In this document: piece after piece, positions 35,601 through 45,060 of the stretch
How the letters are laid out: every line of letters starts with the position of its first letter
Position numbering within the stretch: the first letter of the stretch is position 1
Assembly: GCA_910589415.1 (NCBI GenBank)
Contig: OU342631.1
Span: forward strand, 17,980,001-18,044,000
DNA from: Malachius bipustulatus
Lineage: Eukaryota; Arthropoda; Insecta; Coleoptera; Melyridae
Direction of reading: 5' to 3'
DNA: 64,000 nt
Position numbers and translations under genes: made by a program
Notes under the pieces: model-generated
What the model was told of the DNA's origin: nothing
Databases searched by the model: none
What the model saw: only the letters and a program-made list of their open reading frames with translations

Positions 35601-36191
35601 TTTATTTTAATGTAAATAATTTTTTGGTTTACATTATTTTTTTGATGTCGAATGACATGGAAAATCAACAAAAATGGCCCGAAGAAAAACAAAAATTCAC
35701 TATGAAAATTCTGGGATCTAGTTGGATTTGGAAGTTTTTGAAATGTGAAATTATAGCTTTTGACGACTTATGTAAACCTAAAAAAAACATGGAATAATTT
35801 TCAACAATAAAAAAGATATGGCTAAAATAAGAAAAATCAATTTTACAGTTTTTTCAGCATATTTTAGTAACGGCTGAATCAAAAAAAAAAATTAATTCCA
35901 GATTCTTAATAAGCATCAAATTGTGTCCAACTTTGCCCATTTACCGGACTCTGGTATTTGGTAAAATAAGAGAGTTGCCCGTATTAGGAGATAGATTTTT
36001 GGAACACTGTAAGTATATAGATGTGAACTTTTCGGGACTAAAGTAATTCTTTTCAGGGCAAAAATGTGAACGCCAGACTGCCTTACATAATTAGCGTCGC
36101 TGCTATGGCCTTGGGCCTCTTCGCGTGTGCTTGGTCTCCTGAAACTCTTAAGAAGAAACCAAGCGGAGTTTTAGATATGAATGTTGGATAA
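32695..36191 (+). CDS. SLC22/OCT-like organic cation transporter, copy 1
   Basis: Plasma-membrane MFS transporter, probably for organic ions or zwitterions. Nine exons (32695-32924, 32983-33071, 33560-33722, 33777-33889, 33943-34159, 34221-34445, 34501-34715, 34769-34950, 36057-36191) join to 522 codons without a stop, about the usual family length. TM1 begins near residue 21. A large extracellular loop holds CKVPMP, NYT/NIT/NTS glycosylation sites and CKYGWDYDTTWY (108-119). The MFS signature GDRLGRKK is at 159-166, the central-loop ESPKWLLSEG at about 275-284, GSYLCNKIGRR lies in the second half, and ELLPAGLSSRGYSVCQLGG in exon 8. I start at 32695 rather than the in-frame ATG at 32629 because copies 2-4 align there. 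Intron 8 holds a foldback element. Substrate unknown. Confidence 0.9.
34966..36009. mobile_element. Foldback element inserted in intron 8 of transporter copy 1
   Basis: The left end (AACAATGTTCCCAAAATCTAC) is mirrored at the right (TAGATTTTTGGAACACTG, ending 36009), with TA at 34964-34965 and 36010-36011. Arms of about 250 bp pair inward, including CAGAGTC and a CTTATTAAGAATC block. The corresponding introns of copies 2 and 3 (54 and 59 nt) lack it, so it inserted after the duplications or in copy 1 alone. It shares the TCTTATGGCCGC and CTTATTAAGAATC blocks with the foldback at 732-1616. The short frame at 35582-35797 is inside it. Confidence 0.8.
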
Positions 36192-36667
36192 ATTTGAAAT
36201 GATAACATATTAACTACAATAATTCTGAATTGATTCACCATGGTGCGCATGATATTACGATTAAATCAAAGTTGTAATCAAAGTAACTAAAGTCTACTCT
36301 ACTAATAAATGATCTTTATCCTTATTGAATCTTTTATTTTTTGTAAGATTATTTCTGATATTCTGAAGATGTCGTAAGTCTGTATCAAGAATACAAGAAT
36401 CTTGTACTTCGATCACACTTTTGCCTTTTGACAGGCCTATTATTATAGTCTCCTTCATTGCTAAGCACTTTATACACTCGAGTTTTGGTGTTGATCTATA
36501 TTTATCAATAGGGGAGTCCTGGAGTTTCGTATGGTCGTGTTTTGCAAGAAAAAAATAATTCAATTCTTGATATCTAAATCTTGCAATAAAAATTAACCAG
36601 GCAGAAGAAGCGGAAAATAAAGAATAATTATTATGACATCCAGTTATATTTTATCTTATGAAAATAT
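36192..36667. repeat. 3' flank of transporter copy 1, repeated after copies 2 and 3
   Basis: Sequence after the stop, including an AATAAA near 36302 and the block TCTTTTATTTTTTGTAAGA (about 36331), recurs after copy 2 (about 40095) and copy 3 (about 43367). It marks the duplicated unit, which includes non-coding DNA on both sides of each gene. Confidence 0.6.
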
Positions 36668-37330
36668 TTTTTTGCGCATCGCCTCTGAAAGACAACTTTT
36701 CAGTAGCTTAATAGCCTGCGGAAGGACGCATATTGCAGCCCTACATGCAATAGCGGCTCGCTTCCATGCGTACAAAATTTTCCAGCCCGCAACGAACGTT
36801 TTTTCTGGCCCTAGGGCGGACAGATTTAGTCGTTACTATAACAACTACTGTTATCAGTTAGTGAGTTAGTGATTACGCGGCAGGTCAGGTCAGGTAGCGA
36901 AATTCAAGCACACAGCTGATAACTACCGAGACCACTATACCTACGCGCATATTTCAATCAAGTCTAAACGAGCTAGAAATATAATAATAACAGGTAGGTA
37001 CCTATCTAATTATAACAATTAACGGGGGTTACTAGTTTCTGAGGTTTCGTCCAAAAAGCAACAAAATGAACGCTAGACAGGAAAATTACACTGACAGTGA
37101 ATTAATTTGTACGCCACCACATATTCGCCAACAAGCTAACAAGCCAAAGTATTCAGTGTTCTAACGCGATGCGCTAAAAAAATAGCGTCTATATCTCGGC
37201 CGGATCCGAAGTCCATTTCAGCTCGTATTCAATCAACCCTCGCTCCGCTACGCTCCGCTACGCTCCGCTCGGCCCGATAACTTCATACTCGCCGAAATGA
37301 ACTTCTTTCCGCCCTTGATATAGAATATAC
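36668..37330. mobile_element. Insertion between transporter copies 1 and 2, with terminal hairpin
   Basis: The equivalent flank before copy 3 (about 40515-40545) runs straight from GAAAATATTTTAT into TTAATCTGTTGGTAG. Here about 660 bp intervene. The first part, 36668-37182, has inverted ends TTTTTTTGCGCATCGC and GCGATGCGCTAAAAAAA. It is followed by a 135-bp palindrome (37189-37323) with arms CTATATCTCGGCCGG and CCGCCCTTGATATAG and a CGCTCCGCTACGCTCC repeat near the loop. These are probably two short non-autonomous elements. No gene. Confidence 0.55.
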
Positions 37331-37760
37331 TATATTTAATTTGTTGGTAGCTTGCATGTAAATCGTCCTTGGTTCAGAATAATAATTCAACATAAGGTGT
37401 TCGTGAACTCTGAAAAATTTTCGGATTTAGTTGTACTTCTACTGATGGTCTTACAGTATATTACAGTTATACCGGTATAACAGTGAATATTCATAATAAT
37501 GGTGGCAGCAGTACATTTTTGTAGTTTTTTATGCCATGCATAATTCTTATTTAACATAAAAAATGATAAAGAAAATAATTATTTTACCTGTGGTGCTATA
37601 TTTCCACCAAGCATCTTGTATAATGAAGTCAATAAACGAAAAAATTACCATCATTATCAATGACGGAAAATATACCAATAGGTAGGTACCTACTTAAATA
37701 TTATTTTAGAAATAAATATCAACTAGTTAGGTCGTTAGATTCCAACAGGACAAACAAAAA

Positions 37761-39898
37761 ATGAAAGAATCTGCCAAATATGAAAGAATTCTTGAACTGA
37801 TCGGTCATGGGAGGTTTAATATCCTTTACAATATTTTCTTCGCTTGCCTTGCCTGTATGGTCACCACAAGCACTTATTACGGCTTGTACTGGGTGCTTGT
37901 AATTCCCGACCATTGGTGCAAGGTTCCCATGCCTATCAATTCAAATTATACAATTGAGGAGTGGAGAAACATCACCATACCAAGGTAATAAAGCTTGCGT
38001 TAATAAAAAAGAAGAGAGTTCTAATACTTTCTAATAATTTTTAGAAGTAACCAGTCGATTTTACAAGAGTTCGAACCATGTAAGATGTACGATTATGATC
38101 TGGGAAATATTACTTCATACAAAAATAATACGTCAGGTAAGAAACGTCTTTATTATGAGTCTCCGAAGGGTTTACTTTGCGGTACAATTCTCATTACAAT
38201 TAACTTTTGTATTTTAGCATTGCTTACTTTTTTGACCCTATCTCTTATTTACCTTCTAATTAATTATGAACACCCTATAGACTCAATTAGTTGTGAATAT
38301 TTCCAAGAGCAGGTTGCAAATATGGTTGGGATTACGACACCACTTGGTATAAACGAACAGTTCCTTCGCAGGAAGATTGGGTCTGTGAGAGAGAATTCCT
38401 GGTCACCAACGCCCTCTCCGCTACTGCCATTGGTGAAAGCGTCGGGATCCTCTTTTTTGGCTACATTGGAGATAGGTTAGAGCTTGAAGACTAATTCTGC
38501 GTAATATTTAGCTTAACATTTTTTAGACTGGGTAGAAAAAAATCGCTGCTTTTGACCAACTCGATTCTTTTGATCGGACGGGCTCTGTCGTTCTTCACTC
38601 CAAACATATACTGGTTGTTCTCTCTTGGAATCCTTATAGGTAGGTATGTCTGAACAACCACACGAGAAAAACGATATTATTCCATGAATTCCTAAGGTAA
38701 TTTCGCATCTCAAATGACCATGTCGTTGTTCATGCTGATTGGAATGGAGATCAACGATGCTCGTCATAGGCCCTTCGTGAATGTGTTCTATAACCTGGGG
38801 GCTTGTTTGGCGAATTTGTTTATGGCAGGTCTTTTCTGGGCTTGTGGAGATTGGGTTGTCTTTTTGGCAAGTATACTTGTGCTTCTGCTAATCAATATAA
38901 TTTTTATCCTCATGTGAGTTTATTATTAATTTTAATCTCTTGACTACAATTTTCGTTTAACCTGTTTTAAACATCACAGGTTCCAAATTGAATCACCTAA
39001 ATGGTTGCTGAGTAATGGAAAACATGAAGAATGTTTCACCATATTGAAAAAAATTTGCAGGATGAACGGTGTTAGAGTCGATGAAAATTTTGTGATGGTG
39101 TTGGAAAGTTTAGAAAATTGCGAGAAGGAAAGGGTTATCTCAAGAGATAACATTTTCAAGCAAACACGATTCCTAAAAAATTTCTCTCTAATATTCCTGG
39201 AATGGTAATTTAAGACCATTTCTATCGTAACATCCCCACAAATATTTGGTTTGTTTCAGGTGCTGCGGCATGCTAGTACACAAGGTTTTTTTATTGAATA
39301 TCTGGTACGTCGGCGGTAACCCTTTTCTAGTCTACGTATGTCGGGTTACTGCTGGAATTCCTGGTAGTATAGTCGGGAGTTATTTATGCAACAAGGTAGG
39401 CCGTCGTCTGAGTCTGCTTATCACGTTTTCCTTCTTGATGGCAATCACAATAATGGCGATCTTTTTGAGGACCAGTGAGTTAAACAAACTCTCTGTCAGA
39501 GGAATATTTTTTATCAATAATTTGCAGGTCACCCAGAGGCAATGCCTTTCCTGGCAGTTTTATCTAACTTCTTTATATACGCTTCCTGGGAGTCGATAAC
39601 TGTTCAGCTTGTTGAAGTGCTTCCAGCCAGTCTCAGCAGCAGAGGTTACTCTGTTTGTCAGTTGGGGGAAAATTTGACTTTCATGTCTGTCCCATACATA
39701 CTTCTACTGGTATGAGCGTACCTGTATAATAGAACTTTTCGGGACTATAGTTTCTCTTTTCAGGGAAAAAATGTTAACGTCAGACTTCCTTATATCATCA
39801 GCGCTGTTGCTATGGCCTTTGGAATCTTCGCGTGTATTTTGTCTCCTGAAACACTTGCGAAGAAACGAAGCGGTGATTTAAATATGAATGTTGGATAA
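37761..39898 (+). CDS. SLC22/OCT-like organic cation transporter, copy 2
   Basis: Same family and role as copy 1. Exons 37761-37984, 38045-38136, 38313-38475, 38527-38639, 38697-38913, 38980-39204, 39260-39474, 39528-39709 and 39764-39898 have the same phases as copy 1 and join to 521 codons ending in TAA. Exon 1 is two codons shorter at the N-terminus (MKESAKYERI) and exon 2 one codon longer. CKYGWDYDTTWY, GDRLGRKK, ESPKWLLSNG and GSYLCNKVGRR are all present. Introns are short (51-176 nt). AATAAA lies near 40008. All donors are GT and acceptors AG. The upstream block is shared with copies 3 and 4. Confidence 0.9.
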
Positions 39899-40029
39899 AT
39901 TTGAAATAATAACATATTAACTACAATTATGAATTGATTCACACTGGACGCATTAAATCAAAGTTTGATAAAATAAGAATTTTTAGTAGGTATGTTAAAT
40001 AAACGTAAAGTAATGCTATTTTCACACTT

Positions 40030-40920
40030 GACTACTCAATCTTGAATTAAAGTCTGCTCCTGGTATTTAATAATGATCTTTATCGTTCTTGAATCTTTTA
40101 TTTTTTGTAAGATTATTTCAGTAATTCTGAAGATGTAAGTCTTTATCACGAATACAAGAATCTTCTACTTGTGTCATAGTTTGGCCTTTTGACAGGCCTC
40201 GTTCATTATTAAGCACTTTTTAGTCTAGTTTTGGTGTTGATTTATAATTACCAACAGGATAGTCCTGGAGTTTCGTCTGGTATTCTATTTTCTGCAGTTT
40301 TATTCTATTTTACAGACCAAAACTAAGATCAAATCGTTCATATAACAGAACAATTCTTCATTCCTCTCTCGATACTTCGCAAGGTAAAAAGATACACTAA
40401 TTTCGCTCATCATCGCTAAGAATACTAGGTACCTATATAAAGTTTTACCATATAAAATGAACCAGACAGATAAGCGGAAAATAAAGAATAACTATGACAT
40501 TAGTTATATTTTATCTTATGAAAATATTTTATTTAATCTGTTGGTAGCCTGCCTGTAAATCGCCCTTCGTTCAGAATAATTTTCAACATAAGGTATTCGT
40601 GAGTTTTAAAAAATTTCCGGATTTAGTTTGACTTCTACTGGTATTACTAGTAACAATGAATATTCATAATAATGATGGCAGTGCATTGGTAATCTTTCAT
40701 GCCATGCATAACGATTATTTAACATAAAAAATGATAAATAATATAATTATTATACCAGTGGTGCTATATTTCCACCAAGCATCTCTTATAATGAAGTCAA
40801 TAAACGAAAAAATTACCATCATTATCAATGACAGAAATTGTACCCATAGGTACTTGAATATTATTTTAGAAATAAATATCCACTAGTTAGGTCGTTCGAT
40901 TCCAGCAAGAAAAACAAAAA
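40030..40920. repeat. Duplicated intergenic segment between copies 2 and 3
   Basis: This segment matches 43280-44211 (between copies 3 and 4) block by block: the TCTTTTATTTTTTGTAAGA block, CTACTGGTATTACTAGTAAC-type sequence, the TTGTTGGTAGC-like block near 40539, and the leader before the next ATG. The unit length from ATG to ATG is 3160 bp here and 3291 bp for the next. Confidence 0.7.
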
Positions 40921-43139
40921 ATGAAAGAATCTGCCAGGTACGAAAGAATTCTTGAACTGATCGGTTATGGGAAGTTTAATGTCCTTTACAATATTTTCTT
41001 CCCTTGCCTTGCCTCTATGGTCACCACAAGCACTTATTACGGCTTGTACTGGGTGCTTGTAATTCCCGACCATTGGTGCAAGGTTCCCATGCCTAGCAAT
41101 TCAAACTATACAATCGAGGAGTGGAGAAACATCACCATACCAAGGTAATAAAGCTTGCGATAATAAAAAGAAGAGCGTTCTAATACCTTGTATTTTTAGA
41201 AGTAACCAATCGAATTTACAAGAGTTCGAATCTTGTAAAATGTACGACTACGATCTGGGAAATATTATTTCATACGATAATACGTCAGGTAAACAATCGT
41301 CTCTATTATGAGTCGCAGTACTGCGCTTTGTGGTATACGCCAAATATCAATTATTTTTTTTTGTTTTAGAATTGCTTAATTATTCTCTACTTATTAGCGA
41401 GAAGTGGCAATTCTATATAAATAAAATGAATAAAATAATATTTTACTTAAGTATGCGTATTTCTTATTTTGTTTCTGTCTCTTGTTTTGTGTTCTTATTA
41501 ATTATAAACAGTCAAGACACTTAATTAGTTTTCAATAATTAAAAAAAAAAACAGGTTGCAAATATGGTTGGGATTACGACACCACTTGGTATAAGCGAAC
41601 AGTCCCTTCGCAAGAAGACTGGATCTGCGAGCGAGAAGTTTTGGTCACCAACGCTCTCTCCGCTACTGCCATTGGTGAAAGCATCGGGGTCCTCTTTTTC
41701 GGCTACATCGGAGATAGGTTAGAGCTCGAACTAATTCTGCATTATAATGTTTAGCTTAACATTTCTTGTAGACTGGGTAGGAAGAAATCGCTGCTTCTGG
41801 CCAACACGATTCTTTTGATTGGACGCACTTTGTCGCTCTTCACTCCAAACATTTACTGGTTGTTCTATCTTGGAATCATCATAGGTATGTCTGAACAACC
41901 GCACGAAAAAAGTAATATAACATAGGAATTTTTAAGGTAATTTCGCCTCTCAAATGACCATGTCGTCGTTCATGCTGATTGGAATGGAGATAAACGATGC
42001 TCGTCATAGACCCCTCGTGAACGTGTTTTATAATCTGGGGGATTGTTTGGCGTATTTGTTGATGGCAGGTCTTTTCTGGGCTTGTGGAGATTGGTTTGTC
42101 TTTTTAGCAAGTGTTCTTGTGCTTCTCCTAGTCAATATAATTCTTAACTTCATGTGAGTTTATTATTAATTTTCATTTCTTGATAGCAATCTCCTTTTAA
42201 CCTGTTTTATACAGGTTCCAAATTGAATCACCTAAATGGTTGCTGAGTAATGGAAAACATGAAGAATGTCTCACTATATTAAGAAAAATTTCCAGGATTA
42301 ACGGTGCTAGAGTCGATGAAAATCTTGTGATGGTCTTGGAAAGTTTAGGCAGTTGCGAGAAGGAAAGGGTTATCTCAATAAAGAGCATTTTTAAGCAAAA
42401 GCGATTCCTAAAAAATTTCTCTCTAATATTCCTGGAATGGTGCTTTATGACCATTTTCATCGTAACCTCCCCACAAATATTTGGTTTGTTTCAGGTGTTG
42501 CGGCATGCTAGTTCAAGGAGTTTTCCTACTAAATATTTGGTACGTCGGCGGTAACCCTTTTCTAGTCTACGTCTGCCGGGTTGCTGCTGGAATTCCTGGG
42601 AGTATAGTCGGGAGTTATTTGTGCAACAAGATAGGCCGTCGACTGAGTCTCCTTATCACGTTTTCCGTCATGATGGCAATCACAATAATGGCGATCTTTT
42701 TGAGTACCAGTAAGTTAAACAAACTCTCTGTTAGAGGAACCTTTTTTTATCAATAATTTGCAGGTCACCCAGAGGCAATGCCTTTCCTGACAGTTTTAAC
42801 TAACTTCTTTGTATACGCTTCCTGGGAGTCGATAACTGTTCAGCTTGTTGAAGTGCTTCCAGCCGGTCTCAGCAGCAGAGGTTACTCTGTTTGTCAGTTG
42901 GGAGAAAATTTGACTTTCATGTGTATCCCATACGTACTTCTACTGGTATGAGCTTACCTGTATTATAGAAGTGAACTTTTCGCGACTATAGTTACTCTTT
43001 TCAGGGAAAAAATGGTAACGTCAGACTTCCTTACATAATTAGCGTCGCTGCTATGGCATTTGGAATCTTCGCGTGTGTTTTGTCTTCTGAAACACTTAAG
43101 AAGAAACGAAGCGGTGATTTAGATATAAATCTTGGATAA
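40921..43139 (+). CDS. SLC22/OCT-like organic cation transporter, copy 3
   Basis: Exons 40921-41144, 41200-41288, 41555-41717, 41772-41884, 41937-42153, 42215-42439, 42495-42709, 42764-42945 and 43005-43139 join to 520 codons ending in TAA, in the same phases as copies 1 and 2. CKYGWDYDTTWY, GDRLGRKK, ESPKWLLSNG and GSYLCNKIGRR are intact. The donor after exon 6 is GTGCTT where copies 1 and 2 have GTAATT. This weaker donor could cause intron 6 retention, which would read on for about 38 codons to a stop near 42554. Two residues in exon 3 differ (ESIGV for ESVGI). AATAAA lies near 43273. Substrate unknown. Confidence 0.88.
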
Positions 43140-44211
43140 ATTTGAAATAATATCATATTGACTACAATGTTAAATTCACACGGGACGCGTGAAGTTACGA
43201 TTAAATCAAAGTTTGATAAAATAAGAAACTTACGTTTTTAGTATTAAATTATTTATTATAGTAGTTATGTTAAATAAACGTAAAGTAAAGCTGATTTCAC
43301 AATTGACTACTCAATATTGATTTCAAGCCTGCTCTTTGTATCTAGTAATGATCTTGATCGTTCTTGAATCTTTTATTTTTTGTAAGATTATTTCAGTAAT
43401 TTTGAAGATGTAAGTCTGTATCACGAATACAAGAATCTTCTACTTCGGTCATAGTTTTGCTATTTGACAGACCTCGTTCATGGTTAAGCACTTTCTACTC
43501 GAGTTTTGGTGTTGATCTATAATTAACACTGAATTTATCCTGGAGTTTCGTCTGGTATTCTATTTTCTGCACGACCAAAACTAAGATCAAATCGTTCATA
43601 TAATAGAACAATTCTTGATTTCGCCCTCGCTACTAACTTCGCAAGGTTAAAAGATATACTAACTTCGCTCATCATCACTAAGAAAACTCTAGAAATAAGA
43701 AATATAACTAAATCTGGCAATAAAAATTAACCAGGCAGAAGAAGCAGAAAATAAAAAATAATTATGACCTTCAGTGATAATTTATCTTATGAAAATATTT
43801 TATTAAATCTGTTGGTAGTATGCTTGTAAGTCGTCTTTGGCTCGAAATTATTTTCAACTTAGGTATTAATGAGCCTTAAAAAATTTCCGGATTTAATTTG
43901 ACTTCTACTAGTATTACTAATATCAGTGAATATTCATAATATGATGACAGGTAGACTGGTTATCTTTTATGCCATATACATTTATGATTATTATTTACCT
44001 TAAAAAATGATAAAGAAAAGAATTATTATACCTGTGGTTATATATTTTCACCAAGTAACTCGTATAATGCAGTCATTAAACGAAAAAAGTACCATCATTA
44101 TCAATAACAAAGATTATACCCATAAGTACTTGAATATTATTTATCCTATGGATATTTTAGAAATAAATATCCTATAGTTAGGTCGCTCGATTCCAACAAG
44201 ACAAACAAAAA
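43140..44211. repeat. Duplicated intergenic segment between copies 3 and 4
   Basis: Homologous to 39899-40920, including the poly(A) region and the leader before the copy-4 ATG. No independent gene is visible; the frame at 43535-43720 lies in duplicated non-coding DNA. Confidence 0.65.
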
Positions 44212-44585
44212 ATGAAAGAATCTGCCCGGTACGAAAGAATTCTTGAACTTATCGGTTATGGGAGGTTTAATGTCCTTTACAATATTTTCTTCCCTTTCCT
44301 TGCCTGTATGGTCACCACAAGCACTTATTACGGATTGTACTGGGTACTTGTAATTTCCGACCATTGGTGCAAGGTTCCCATGCCTATGAATTCGAACTAT
44401 ACAATCGAGGAGTGGAGAAACATCACCATACCAAGGTAATAAGGTAATCAAGCTTGCGATAATAAAAAAGAGCTTTCTAATACCTTGCATTTTTAGAAGT
44501 AACCAGTCGATTTTACAAGAGTTCGAACCTTGTAAAATGTACGACTACGATTTGGAAAATATTATTTTATACAAAAATACGTCAG
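44212..44585 (+). pseudogene. SLC22/OCT-like transporter, copy 4, exons 1-2 only
   Basis: Exon 1 (44212-44435) and exon 2 (44497-44585) are open, with the same lengths and phases as copy 3 (first 104 codons, TM1 and the start of the extracellular loop with CKVPMP and NYT/NIT sites). Intron 2 begins like that of copies 1 and 3 and is then interrupted at about 44727 by a CAGGGTG element. Exons 3-9 were not found in the remaining 19 kb. The copy is either 3'-truncated, hence a pseudogene, or continues beyond the window, which is less likely. Without TM2-12 it cannot transport. Confidence 0.75.
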
Positions 44586-44930
44586 GTAAACAATCTCTAT
44601 TATGAGTCGAAATACTGCGCTTTGTGGTACGCCTAAATCTCATTTTTTTTTTTTAGCATTGCTTAATTATTCACTACTTATTAGCGAGAAGTAACAATTC
44701 TATATAAAAAAAAATCATCTTAATACAGGGTGATTCAAAATTAAGTGCAAAGATTCTAAGGGCGTATTTACCAGCCAAAAATAAGAAGTTTTTTCATATA
44801 ATCGTATGTCCTAACTTGCTTTGTTTTCTAGATACAGGATGTAAAATTTAAAAAAAAAATCGATTATTTATTGATTATGAATAAAACACTAATGTTTTAT
44901 AAAGTTCTACTGTATATTGATCGATGATAG

Positions 44931-44980
44931 AAACGTTACACGTGTTTCGCTACTTTTCATGTAGCATCTTCAGACGTAAA
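44931..44980 (-). ncRNA. Second hammerhead ribozyme-like motif
   Basis: Read on the minus strand: CTGAAGA (44973 to 44967), one T, stem II GCTAC/GTAGC with a 7-nt loop, GAAA (44948 to 44945), loopless stem III ACAC/GTGT, A at 44937 as the predicted cleavage nucleotide, and stem I ACGT/ACGT. This is the same layout as the motifs in the Penelope arms at 22.8 and 25.6 kb, with a different sequence in every stem. It probably marks a terminal repeat of another Penelope family. Confidence 0.6.
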
Positions 44981-44981
44981 T

Positions 44982-45029
44982 AAAATTATTGATACAGTAA
45001 CATAGCTATGTTACTGTATCAATAATTTT
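44982..45029. repeat. Perfect 48-bp palindrome
   Basis: AAAATTATTGATACAGTAAC at 44982 and the mirrored arm to 45029 meet at CATAG/CTATG without spacer or mismatch. It directly abuts the hammerhead-like motif and may be the junction of two inverted Penelope termini. Confidence 0.9.
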
Positions 45030-45060
45030 TCGAAAATTTTTCAAGGTCAGCCAGCAATTT

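Larger units (their letters stand above)
44727..45060. mobile_element. CAGGGTGATTC element fragment carrying Penelope-type insert
   Basis: TACAGGGTGATTCAAAATTAAG at about 44727 is a left terminus inserted at a TA in intron 2 of transporter copy 4 (copy 1 has the uninterrupted ATCATCTTATA site). No matching right end was found. From about 44850 to 45030 the sequence changes to Penelope-type terminal sequence, with a hammerhead-like motif and a 48-bp palindrome. The exact borders are not visible. Confidence 0.5.
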
